This document shows positions 35,381-45,297 of a stretch of DNA of 46,943 bases, in pieces. Location: NCBI GenBank assembly GCA_029747585.1, contig JAPEVF010000346.1, positions 1 through 46,943 of the forward strand, given 5' to 3'. The position numbers were made by a program, and so were the translations under genes. Under the pieces are notes generated by a model. That model saw only the letters and a program-made list of their open reading frames with translations, made no database searches and had not been told where the DNA came from. The stretch comes from Pleurotus djamor. Its lineage: Eukaryota > Basidiomycota > Agaricomycetes > Agaricales > Pleurotaceae. How positions within the stretch are numbered: the first letter of the stretch is position 1; the number at the start of each line of letters is the position of its first letter.

Positions 35381-35860
35381 CCACCGTGAGGATCACATTT
35401 TCTCAGTCAACCCGCTCCCTGTTGCATTAGTTCTCGGGCCGTTAGGCTTCGCTTCGCAGGCTGGAGTGGAGTTGATCCAGGACTTGGAGCAAACTTGGAG
35501 TACCCAGAATTCGTTTTCGGGTTGAGCTTCGAACAGGTCAGGGCACATAACACGTCGTGCAATTGGCTCAAAATTGGCCGTGCACGTCTGTACAACGCCT
35601 GCAGCCCGCTGATGGATGTTTTCTATCACCACTACGGACATCCTTCGAGTATTTACATGGAACGTTTGGACAACCTTTAGAACTAGCTGTGTTCTATACC
35701 TATCCTTGTAACATGTGTCCTCACATACCCAGTCCATTTATAGAGTACTCTTCTCTCGTTTACGAGGAAGCTCAAAGTATTGCGATCCACTCCCTGGCAT
35801 TGAGTCTGTTACCTTTAACTACCGACCCTAACCAATAAACCACAGACTTCGTTGACTGAC
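35381..35860. other. Intergenic region between the decayed Pro/Ser/Thr-rich copy and H
   Basis: I saw no supported gene or repeat. Confidence 0.4.
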
Positions 35861-36999
35861 CTACTGAACTGTCGATGGCATCAGAGAAAGCTCATGCCAA
35901 TGCTCGAACTGGTCCGCAGACGGGATTCGAGCGATGCGGACTTCATTCGGTTTCTCAGGGAAACGCAAGACTCGAGCGATAACTCCAAGAACATGATCGT
36001 CCATGTCGAAGAACATGAGATGCGGGAATGTTTCGAAAAAAAGGGTGCGGTTGTCAAGGCTGAATTTGTTTGGGGTGTAGTGGAGATATTTGAGGGATCG
36101 CGAGGGGATCCTAGTGAGTAGAGTGTTGTCGATGTCACCCTATAGTTGATCAAGTACCAATCCTACGTCAGAACTTCGCAGAAGAGGGGTGAGATTCAGT
36201 TGAAACGCACAGGAGTTACAACCCAAAGGAACTCGAGACTTTCACAGTAACTTGCAACCTCAACCAGTGTTGGGAACGTTGCCGATAGTGACTTTACGCC
36301 GCGAATGATCTCGACAGGCAAACGAGGGCGGGGCCGGTCCGGGGCTAGGATTTCACGAGCCGTTTCAATGACGAGGTGTTTGATGGGCGGCAATCCCTCG
36401 ATTTTACTCAAGAAATCGGGACGACATGTGAGGGATGTCAAGTTGGGGAGCGCGATGGTAGGGAACAGTGATAGAGACAGCATGAAAGAGGCGGGTCCGA
36501 GGGTGAGGTATTGGATTGATGGCTGGGAACGTATCAGTTGGTAGACGAACCGCGTCCACGACGCCTTGAAGACGAAATGAGTCAAGGCCACCGTTTGTGG
36601 AAGGAAATCAGTGATGGAAAATGGAGAGTCGAAGTATAGGCATTTGAGATGAGTCAAGTAGGTAATCGCTTGATTTATCGCACTCTCTTCGACAATAGAT
36701 GATACACCTCGACCGTAGTTGATGAAAGAGATAACGTGGGCTGCTAAAGCCGGGTTTCTGGAAATGGTTGAAAGAAATTTGTTGAAACTGGAACGTGTTG
36801 GCATGATCGTAGCTGGGCCGAAACGCGTCAGGTCGAATTGATTTGAAGGAGGAAGGGTGATCGATTCATAGAGGAGGGGGATGATGATATCGTGGAATTG
36901 ACGACATACGACGAGGAAGGGGGCGAGATCCCTGCGATGCGGCAATCCAAGCTGGTCAATGATGAGGAAGTAAATCTCGGTAGGAAAGATTGAGCTCAT
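35861..36999 (-). CDS. F-box-like/LRR family protein H
   Basis: Exons are 36999-36211 and 36139-35861, 355 aa. The ATG opens MSSIFPTEIYFLIIDQLG, then LAPFLVVCRQFHDIIIPLLYESI. Leucine-rich segments include IALPNLTSLTCRPDFLSKIEG and LPPIKHLVI, and the exon ends LEFLWVVTP. A 71-nt phase-0 intron (GTGCGT ... CTATAG) leads to the C-terminal exon, which has no ATG of its own and is easy to miss: IPSRSLKYLHY, FETFPHLMFFDMDDHV and QFEHWHELSLMPS, then TAG. All family landmarks are present. The gene is divergent from the Pro/Ser/Thr-rich gene at 37509 and carries the CAGGAG palindrome 81 bp upstream of the ATG. Function is unknown beyond the F-box-like start. Confidence 0.88.
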
Positions 37000-37079
37000 C
37001 TATTCCCCTTCTCGCGGGATCAGCTCAAGGCTAGGACTTGGAAACGCTGTCGATCGACAGTTTCGGTTTAGTCTCCTCT

Positions 37080-37108
37080 CAGGAGGCTCCTGTTACAACT
37101 CCAGGAGG
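37080..37108 (-). promoter_or_regulatory. CAGGAG palindrome element upstream of H
   Basis: CAGGAGGCTCCTG (37080-37092, a palindrome around one base), a 9-bp spacer, then CAGGAGG (37102-37108). It starts 81 bp upstream of the H ATG, exactly as at D. It may also serve the divergent gene at 37509. Confidence 0.55.
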
Positions 37109-37508
37109 TCGTTTTCATGTTCCGTAACCATGCCAACGCTTCAGTCCTTCACCAGTGATCAGATGCGTCAGTACAGAACTCCAGCTGCTCACCTCAATAT
37201 GTCAAGTCATTGCGCCCCGAATATTGGACGGACAAGCGGCCCAGACGCCAAAAGTAATTGTTCGTGCCCGTTGTCTTGTTTTAGTGGGTTCCACGGTTTT
37301 GCTCTTTATTGTTTTCAGCTGAGCCTCTTTGTCTAGGTCGAACAATATCGTTGCTATGACCTTGCACGTCGAATCTATTAAATCGGGTCTTGTCCTCACT
37401 TGACGGGACTTCGATCCTTATAGCATACGGCTGTGGAGGTACGTCTTTGTCCACAGCCCAATGTCAGCGAAGCCCTAATACCTCAGCTCTTTTTCTGTAG
37501 CTCTTCCT

Positions 37509-38536
37509 ATGCCTCGTTTTCTTCGCTCTAGCTTCAACAAGCCCTCAAAGTCACGTCGTCCAGATCAGCGTCGTGTTCGCTTCCAGAACGAACCGCTTTA
37601 CCACCGTTACAACATACCCAGCTCGTCGACCTCAACATCATCATTGCCTCTGGACTTCGATTATCCGTCGCCTTCAACGCTCAGCGCACCAGAACCCGCG
37701 TCTCGTGCTGGTACCCCGAAGAGCAATACGGCTGGATTCTTGGACAATCGTACGTTCTTATTTTGCTTTCCGTCCTTTATAGATTGCTTAAGCTGCTGCT
37801 TTTCTCAGCCGACATGAGCTCTCCGTATCTCAATAGCAACTACCTACTGCCTGCGCCAATAACCCAGGTTCCGGCTCCGGTTATGTACCAAGCTACGCCA
37901 GTCGTCCAAGCTCAAACGGAGAGGACGCTCCTCTATACTCCCGCAACCACACACACCCCGATGACAGCCCAGTTGACCTCGTCTTCGCAGTCATATCCAT
38001 GCCCTCATCAGCACGGCTACGCGTCTGCTGCGCCATCGCACGCGATGGTACCCACCTTCACACCCAATCCATACCCCTCTACCGGACAGACCATCTTTGT
38101 TCCCACCGGTCCTTCCGTTTCGACGTCTCAGCACCAGGTTCAATACCTAGCCAATACGCCGGCGTATTTACCACAACAGAGTCTGCCACAACACCTACAA
38201 TGTGACCAGCGCCACGACGGTATACACCACGGAATACAGCAGAAACCCCAGCCGTTCGTCCTGACCCCACTGTCACCGTTCAACTCAACTCCATTGCCAG
38301 TTCCACACGCGATTTCGACGTTTACCCCAGCGCCTCAAGCTCAAGCTCACCTCATGACGTTTCATACCCCAAATCCCCATGCACCGACTTCTCTTCTGTA
38401 TCAGGGGACACCTGCGATGATGCCACCACAACTCAACTCAAACGAGCCGAGCGGACCAGCGCTCTCTACGGGCAACGCCCCCCCGATAGCGTACCTTTGC
38501 ACACCCGCCCCTCCAGCCCCCAACTGGCTACCGTGA
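37509..38536 (+). CDS. Pro/Ser/Thr-rich protein J of unknown function
   Basis: Exons are 37509-37749 and 37809-38536, with a 59-nt phase-1 intron (GTACGT ... CTCAG); 322 aa. The start MPRFLRSSFNKPSKSRRPDQ is basic; then a Ser/Pro stretch (LDFDYPSPSTLSAPEPASR) and a long low-complexity part rich in Pro, Ser, Thr, Gln and Ala (YQATPVVQAQTERTLLYTP, PAPPAPNWLP at the end). No known domain, signal peptide or membrane segment is visible. A probable 5'-UTR intron (GTACGT near 37439 to CTGTAG just before the ATG) is suggested. A decayed copy lies at 34394-35380. Composition suggests a disordered protein. It is not recognised; a partner role with H is only suggested by the divergent pairing. Confidence 0.65.
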
Positions 38537-39073
38537 TACTATCACTCACCTGTGACGTTGTGGGCTCAGACCAAGGTCGTTGGCCCGCATGTTGTCGTGC
38601 GACTAGGTGGTCTGATGGCGCATGGGTGTTGTGTTTGCGTCCCAGTGCGGGGATGGGCTAGACTTCTGAGCCGTAGAAGTCGGACGCGTTTCTCTTTTAC
38701 CTACCCAGCCTTAAGTATCTTCGTGTTTGCTCCCATCCACCCGCCTATGTCTGAGATTCGTAGAAAACGGACACTTCCATTAACCTACTGATAACTTGTC
38801 AAGTTTACCCCAACTTTCCCTACCCTTGGAATTTTTCATATCCTGGTTTACCACTACGTCCTCAGGATCGGTTGTACGAAGTGGTTTCGACGAGTCACGA
38901 AACGTCCTATCGGATAATTCGGATTTGCTTTGATCTTCCAGTATCCTTTCATTTCATCAAGCCATCACTGGGGACGATTACGGTGCCGCGTACACGTTTT
39001 CAAACGCAGGGCCTACCTTTTGTACACGCTCTCCTCTTTCCACGAACAAAACTTCCGTCTCCCTTCCCCTAGC
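38537..39073. other. Intergenic region upstream of HET gene 4
   Basis: I saw no supported gene. The frame of HET gene 4 is open back to 38930, but that part has no HET-family similarity and is taken as 5' leader. Confidence 0.4.
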
Positions 39074-41230
39074 ATGGGCTGCATTTGGTCACAGTTCAAA
39101 CAGCGCACTGCACACCCCGCTCCGAATTCAGAGTCAAGTCAGGCCATACGGTATGTTCTTCCATGGTCACGAATGTCCCTCACTAATTTGAACCTCTCAA
39201 GACCTGCCTCGATTTGTAATTCTTGCTGGCAGGGTCCATTCTCGGCGCAGATGGGGCTTGGATCGGAAGAGCTTGAATCCCATAGCAATGGGGCTCCAGC
39301 AAAGGGAGGGTACAAGTATATTTCATCGTGGAACGCGCTTGCATCGCAAGCTAAAGCCGGCTGTCGGTGGTGTCACTTCCTACTTGGCGCCAGAGTGGAG
39401 GAAGAAAATGTCGAGTCCAGCGAACCGATGAGCATCATTTTGGGCTATCGAGGATACAGATCGTTTGCCGTCGTTATCAACGACAGGCAGAGATTTGGTG
39501 GTTTTTTGTCCGCTGAAGCTGGTACGCATCTGACTTGTCTCTTTGTATCCACTCAACTCAATGCCTGTGTGTACTCTACAGATGATCCAGCCGCGGAGTT
39601 CGTAACGTATCGTCCTTTGGTACTAGATGTAGGCTCCGCTCGCGCATCAAACCTTTCTAAGGAATGTTTAGCGAACTGCGTTGCTACACACTTAGATTGC
39701 CCTCAGCCGGTGCAGCACCCCTTGCCTACACGATTGATCGACTGCTCGGACCCTAGACATCCCAAGCTTGTGGCCACCGGTGGTGGTCTTGGAAACTACG
39801 CAGCCCTAAGCTACGTTTGGGGAGGGCCTCAAGTTCAATCAACGAAGAGGTCAAACCTGCATGCTTATCTCCAGTCGCTACACCTAGCGTCTCTCCCACA
39901 GACCATTGTGGATGCAATCTCTGTGACACACCAGATTGGTCTGGCATACCTCTGGGTGGATTCACTATGTATCATCCAAGACGACGACGAAGATAAGCTG
40001 AAGGAGCTAACGCGCATGCGCCTCGTGTATCGCAATGCGTACATAACCATCTGCGCAGCAAATTCACGAGGCGTGAGCGAGGGATTCTTGGCCGATAGAC
40101 CATATCCCCACCCTGCTTTAACCCCTTCTTACGGTGTTACCCTCCCTTTCATCTGCCCCCACGAGTCTCAGACTATCGGACAAATACAGGTGCAACTACT
40201 CTGGGTCAATTCCATCCTCCCAGATATTCATGAATATGATCCGTCCATGGAACCTGTCAACTCTAGGGCATGGTGCTTCCAAGAATTTGCCTTGTCTCCG
40301 CGGATACTCATCTTCGCTACACACACCTTGCAATTTTGGTGTAGAAGGGGTCTCGTCAACATTGGTGGATCCGAAAACACTGCTTCCTACAGAACATACC
40401 TTCCAGACGCACTGCTCGATTCAGGGCCCCCACCCGACATTGTGGTGGGCTCAGACGTTTGGAATAAAGTGCGCACGAGCTGGACGGAAATGCTCAAAGA
40501 CTATTCGTCGCGGAGTTCAACGCTCCCTCAAGATCGACTTGTTGCCATTGCAGGAGTTGCAGAGGAATTCGGACGTGTACTGCGGACTCCTTACTTGGCA
40601 GGACTTTGGGAGGACGCCCTCCTCGCTGGTTTGCTTTGGAATAAGGCGACAAAAGACTGCCTGATGCTTCCTCGCCCACACAAATATCGCGCTCCTTCAT
40701 GGTCATGGGCGTCCGTTGACGGTGGTGTCCATGCGGGACCTGTTTTGGTAAAGCCGAACGAAAGTGTGGCTGAGGTGATCAGCTGCGAAGTTACTCTCCA
40801 AACCGATTCGCTTGCCTTTGGTCAAGTAGTGGGTGGAGTTCTTAAGATTCGTGCACCGCTTGCACTGTGTTTACTTGACGCTTCGAGCCCACCTCAATTA
40901 TATTGGATTAAACACCAGCACCCACAAGATATCCATCAATACGAACTTGAGCTCGCGGCAACGGATAAATACGATGATCTCGACGTTGAACGAATAGGCA
41001 TCTGCTTTCACGATAGTTCTGATGACCTATCTTTCAAGATGGTTTACGCGATGCCAGTTCACGTCGCTCAAGGGTGGGTCGCGGCAGGCGTTGTACTTCT
41101 CCCAATAGAAGCAGAGACCGCGTCTGAGACACGTCGATTCCGTAGATTGGGTTTTTTCCATTCATCCCCTTCTGGAGACCCTGTGGACTGGGTTCGACAG
41201 GTTCCTATCACGGACTGCACTATCTCATAA
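39074..41230 (+). CDS. HET-domain protein 4 (large, HET-6/TOL-like)
   Basis: The chosen ATG gives MGCIWSQFKQR; the frame is also open upstream. Two introns are likely inside the open frame: 39151-39201 (GTATGT ... CTAAT ... AAG, 51 nt) and 39522-39581 (GTACGC ... CTACAG, 60 nt). Both are multiples of three without stops; removing them gives 681 aa, keeping them 718. HET landmarks (spliced numbering) are YAALSYVWGG (about 204), AYLWVDSLCIIQDDDEDK (about 254) and RNAYITICAANSRG (about 284), then RAWCFQEFALSPRILIF (about 360) and APSWSWASVDGG (about 502). This is the classical HET layout seen in HET-6/TOL-type proteins and differs from the shorter HET proteins 1-3. Met-Gly-Cys at the N-terminus could be a myristoylation and palmitoylation site. 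A non-self recognition role is inferred. Confidence 0.9.
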   Translation: MGCIWSQFKQRTAHPAPNSESSQAIRYVLPWSRMSLTNLNLSRPASICNSCWQGPFSAQMGLGSEELESHSNGAPAKGGYKYISSWNALASQAKAGCRWCHFLLGARVEEENVESSEPMSIILGYRGYRSFAVVINDRQRFGGFLSAEAGTHLTCLFVSTQLNACVYSTDDPAAEFVTYRPLVLDVGSARASNLSKECLANCVATHLDCPQPVQHPLPTRLIDCSDPRHPKLVATGGGLGNYAALSYVWGGPQVQSTKRSNLHAYLQSLHLASLPQTIVDAISVTHQIGLAYLWVDSLCIIQDDDEDKLKELTRMRLVYRNAYITICAANSRGVSEGFLADRPYPHPALTPSYGVTLPFICPHESQTIGQIQVQLLWVNSILPDIHEYDPSMEPVNSRAWCFQEFALSPRILIFATHTLQFWCRRGLVNIGGSENTASYRTYLPDALLDSGPPPDIVVGSDVWNKVRTSWTEMLKDYSSRSSTLPQDRLVAIAGVAEEFGRVLRTPYLAGLWEDALLAGLLWNKATKDCLMLPRPHKYRAPSWSWASVDGGVHAGPVLVKPNESVAEVISCEVTLQTDSLAFGQVVGGVLKIRAPLALCLLDASSPPQLYWIKHQHPQDIHQYELELAATDKYDDLDVERIGICFHDSSDDLSFKMVYAMPVHVAQGWVAAGVVLLPIEAETASETRRFRRLGFFHSSPSGDPVDWVRQVPITDCTIS

Positions 41231-41594
41231 ATGGTTCAACTACTTACTTCCCTGGTGTGCATATGCGATCTACAGCTTCCTTCGTGGCGAGCATGCGATC
41301 TGATAGACAAGCTGGAGGAGGGCGAAAAGATGTATTATCTTATCTCCCCAATTGAGGGGAAGGGGGGAAATGTTGAGTGTTGAACGTTCTGAACGTTGAA
41401 TTTCTAATGTTTTCGTCCGTATTCTAGTCTACATACAGACTCCAGGGGGTTCTAAATCCAGATCTACTTACATTCACTCTTCATAAATGGGTACAATCAA
41501 TCCATACCGCGAAGCCAACGCAGGCTCGTGCCATCTATAAGTATAACGTGCATGTACCAGTGTGTAGCAGCCAACACAGATTTAAGGCCGAGCG
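41231..41594. other. Intergenic region between convergent HET gene 4 and the F-box gene
   Basis: This is 364 bp of 3' flank. TTGAACGTT-type words (GTTGAACGTTCTGAACGTTGAA) occur near 41380-41401. No gene was seen. Confidence 0.5.
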
Positions 41595-44006
41595 TCAGAG
41601 CGCTGGTGTATCTGAGACTTTCCACATCCACCATGGACCTATGTAAGAAGTACGCAATCGAAACGCTCGATATCAGCAAACCAACAAGCGAAGAGAAGCA
41701 AAATAGCATAACCCACCTAGAGGATCGTGCCTTTGATGCTCGGGCCCCGTCCACAATCCCATAACGCCCAGGGCAGAACCGATAGCGCCCATCTGGATCC
41801 CTTCCGTAACCCACTCGGTCCTATTCGTCCCAACGATCCTGGACTTCTACGAAAAGAATCAATCCATCAGTCAAGGCAATACAGACAGAATGGTAAAAAG
41901 ACCGACCATGGTCCACCTAACCGCCCCATCCCCAATCATCCTAATGCTCCCCTTCATTACCCTCTCCTCCGACGGATGGTGGTCGGACCCCACCGCCTGT
42001 CCCTCTACAAGTATGATGGGCAGCTTGTACACCAATGCCTCCGCCTCTGTCAAGGGCGACCGCGTGGAACCGAGGTAATTCGGCGGAAGGGCCGGTGGAG
42101 GGAGGTAGCCTGTTACACGGAGGGTCAATGGGAAGATCCCAACTTGTTCGGATATAGTGGGTTCGATTGTTGATGAGCGGACGAGCTGAAAGATGCAGAG
42201 GTCATGAAAGTTGAAATAGCGAGGAGAGGAGAACGTACGTGACGGTTGAGGTCTGTGAAGCAGAAGAGATGGAGCGGGGGATGGTGAGTGTCGTAGAAAT
42301 GTGAAAAAAGAGGGCGACTCACGAATAAGGTCAGGGTATCCAATCCAGCAGACAGTACGCCTAGAGCGAAAGCATGAGATCAAACGGCGTCGGAGAAAAG
42401 GGACAAGGACGAGGAGACCTACATCCATTTCCCTTCAACACCTGCCCAATCCCAGCCAGGTACATGCTCCCCTTCTTCTCCCTGATCGTTGGCATGCACA
42501 TCAGAGCTACCGCCAGCGTTCCTCCATCCACGCTCCCAAAACCCTGGCGCACCGCCCATCCTGAGCAAATCCAAGGTCTTCAAGGCAGTGACAAGCTCGA
42601 TACCCCCAATCTTCCCGTACCCTCCGCCTCCACCTCCGGCACCAGGTCCGCCGCCCCCACCATGGTCGTTTTCCCAGTCTTCGTCAGCCAAAGAACATAG
42701 ATTACATTCGATTAGAAACCGCGCTGCTGAAAGCCAACTATAATCCGGGATAAGGCGATGTGGCAAAGGTGGATGGATGTATTCATGGTCAGACTCGTTA
42801 CTGCCGTCGTCGTCTTCATCGCTGTCATCACCGTCGAAATCATCATCGTCAAGGTCGTCGTCGTCATCGTCGTCGTCAATGTCCACTTCAGCGCGCGCAG
42901 AAACGGGCAGGCGACGCGAGGCGACAGCAATATGGACGGCATGGGATCCAGGATGGAATTCCTCTTCGAAGCGTCGGGGTCGTAAGAATGGGACACCGCT
43001 GGGAGCAGGGTCGTCGTCGCCGTCGCCATGATTATGGGGCTGGTCGCTGCCGCCTTGTTGCTGGTCCGTCTGTAGGCAATGCTTCATCGACGCGATGGAT
43101 CCAAGAAGGATGTACGGCCCCCAACACTGCTCGACTGTCGTGTACCTCATATCATACACCTTCCTCCGCGCAAGACTCCTCGCACTGAGCTTATCCGATT
43201 CCTCCACTTCCAACCGCCGTTCCGTGCCCTCTCCAGACGGGCTATCGCTGCGCACAGGCATCTTGGATATCCTAGGATCGAATCCAACAAGGAAGGCAAG
43301 CTTGTAGAGGGGTAGCTCGCGGTCTAGGTACTCCTGGATGTTGTTTCCCTTGTTCCGTAGGACCATGGAAGCAGAGTCCAAGGGGAGGCCTTGGCTCGCA
43401 CCAAATATGTTGGTTGAGACGTATATGAGGTTGGATGACGAGGTGATGGTGGAGTCGGGTGAGAGTAATGGTGGAAGGATCGAACAAGTTGGATGGGGAT
43501 GTGGGTGCAGGATAGCCGAAGACAGTGGTTCGGGGGACAGCATGGTCCAGCCAATATGGCGAAGACTGTCGACATCGCAGTTCTGCAGCGTCCGGCGCGT
43601 CAGCAAAGTAAATCCGGAGCACATGGAAGGTACGAGAGCTCACTGGACCATGCAAACCATACTCCCTCCTCGCACGCACGCGTCTCTGGTAGTGCCATTC
43701 CCATGGGTACGATAGCCCAGCGATAGCATCCTCCACAGGTCCCTCAAGGCTGCAGCCTTCCGGTCCAGTCGCTTTCAGCCATGCCAAAAGGTATCTCGTA
43801 TCATCGAAGGTCGTAAGGAAGATTTGTCGCCAGAGGTGGTGGTCCGGAGAATTGTAGATGAGGTCATGGAAGAATTTACAGGATTTCCCGAGGTTGGAGA
43901 TGGACTGAGGGGACCCAATGAGTGCTAGGTGGATAATAAGCTGTTCGAGTACTTCAGAGGGGAGACTTGTGATAAAGACGGTACGAGGAGGAGGGCTGCT
44001 CGACAT
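41595..44006 (-). CDS. F-box domain protein (canonical, seven exons)
   Basis: Exons, read from 44006: 44006-43644, 43582-42423, 42360-42323, 42252-42239, 42185-41907, 41846-41717, 41638-41595; all phases fit, giving 675 aa. The start MSSSPPPRTVFITSLPSEVL runs into an F-box (LPSEVLEQLIIHLALIG, ISNLGKSCKFFHDLIY). The middle has YTTVEQCWGPYILLGSIAS, an Asp-rich acidic run (about residues 352-382) and a Gly-rich run (about 432-445). The C-terminal exons encode GIFPLTLRVTGYLPPPALPP and MGLWTGPEHQRHDPLGPWWMWKV. The F-box would bind Skp1 in an SCF ubiquitin ligase; the C-terminal region, known to me from fungal F-box proteins, probably binds substrate. It looks like a conserved single-copy gene, unlike the surrounding family. 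It is divergent from K across the perfect palindrome at 44061. Confidence 0.88.
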
Positions 44007-44060
44007 CAACGGTGGGAGGGGAAAGAAATGTGACTAAGCGCTTGACTTTAGACAAAACAT

Positions 44061-44090
44061 TGACTGTGGGAACCTAGGTTCCCACAGTCA
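44061..44090. promoter_or_regulatory. 30-bp perfect palindrome, copy 3 (between the F-box gene and K)
   Basis: Arms TGACTGTGGGA (44061-44071) and TCCCACAGTCA (44080-44090) flank ACCTAGGT, itself a palindrome, so all 30 bases are self-complementary. It lies 90 bp upstream of the K ATG and 55 bp upstream of the F-box gene ATG. Base 44060/44091 no longer pairs, so the palindrome is exactly 30 bp. Confidence 0.7.
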
Positions 44091-44180
44091 GTCACTGGGC
44101 CATGTTTACCTCGCGGCGTAATTCAGTTTTCCCTTCTTTCCTTCACCTTCGCCATACCTTGTGAACAAAAAAAAACGACG

Positions 44181-45297
44181 ATGAGCGCGAAATTTCCCAC
44201 AGAAATATTTAGCGTCATCCTCACTGATCTTGGAACACCAGATCGCAGAGTCCTCACCCCTTTGCTCGTTGTCAACCGTCAATTCTACGAGCTTGTTATC
44301 CCCCTCCTCTATGAAACAATTACCCTACTGCCAACATTAATAGACGGCACCGTCTATCCTAGACCACCTGAAACAGCGATAACGTATACTCAGTTCCACA
44401 AATTCTTCACCGCCATTTCTCGAAATCGCTCGTTGGCGGCACGTATTGTCACCTTCATCACCAGTGACTCCCGTAGATCACATCAGGAGTCCACGGGCTT
44501 GGTTAAGGAAGCCATAACTTATCTCACTCACCCCAAACGACTGGACGTATCAGATGATTTCGTCGTCGAGGATCCCGCGAACGTCCTCTCGCCCTCGGTC
44601 TCATTGACCCATCTGGCCTTTCATGGTCGATTGACCGAAGCAGTCTACGAACTCATCCGATCCCAGCCAACTCTTCAATATATAAGTCTTCAGCATTCTG
44701 CAAGTACCGATGCAATATCCGCACTCCCTCCCATCGCACTCCCCCATCTGATATCCCTCGATTGCAGGGAAGACTTCCTTCTCAAGCTACAGACATCATC
44801 ACCACCTCCCATCCAGAATCTGTCCTTGATGCTCACTCATGCATCTCTTCTACCATCCCAAATCATTCGCAACGCCCGAACCTTGTGCTTATGGTGCCCA
44901 AACTATGAACAGGTCACCCCTTGGTTCGAACACGTAGAGTGTCTCCATATCGCTGTAAGTACACAATCCTTTCCGCGTGACGATGTGTAGAGTAATTCAG
45001 CTTGATCGTTTTTAGAGCGTCGATATCAACGTCATCCTTTCAATCCCCTCTCGCGACCTCAGATATCTGCGATTCGAAGTCAAGGACATACTCTGGAAGG
45101 ATGTCACGCGCCTTTTCGCGGCTTTTCCTGCCCTGAAGGTTGTTGATATTGATGTTCAAGCACTTTTTATCGGACTTGACGATACCAGCTATCGAGTCGT
45201 CCGCGGAAGTCGCAAATACCGTCAAATTCGCATTCCACCGACAAGGGAGTTCGATCATTGGCACGAGGTCTGTATGGATCATGTTGAATATATCTAG
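44181..45297 (+). CDS. F-box-like/LRR family protein K
   Basis: Exons are 44181-44954 and 45016-45297, joined by a 61-nt phase-0 intron (GTAAGT ... TTTTTAG); 351 aa. The ATG opens MSAKFPTEIFSVILTDLGTP, then LTPLLVVNRQFYELVIPLLYE. Leucine-rich segments include IALPHLISLDCREDFLLKLQ, and the exon ends VECLHIA. The C-terminal exon has IPSRDLRYLRF, FAAFPALKVVDID and FDHWHEVCMDHVEYI. All family landmarks are intact. The last 54 coding bases plus 84 bp downstream form the left arm of a 138-bp inverted repeat, so a transcript reading past the stop could fold on itself. It is closest to D, G and H in its N-terminal motif, but carries the TGAC-type element of B and C. Confidence 0.9.

Noticed and set aside
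42760..43188. Ser/Arg-rich plus-strand frames opposite the F-box gene
   Set aside because: They are the reverse reading of Asp (GAC/GAT) codon runs in the minus-strand gene.
44061..44090. Perfect palindrome as an assembly join artefact
   Set aside because: The same arms recur at two other loci with different centres, so it is a real motif.
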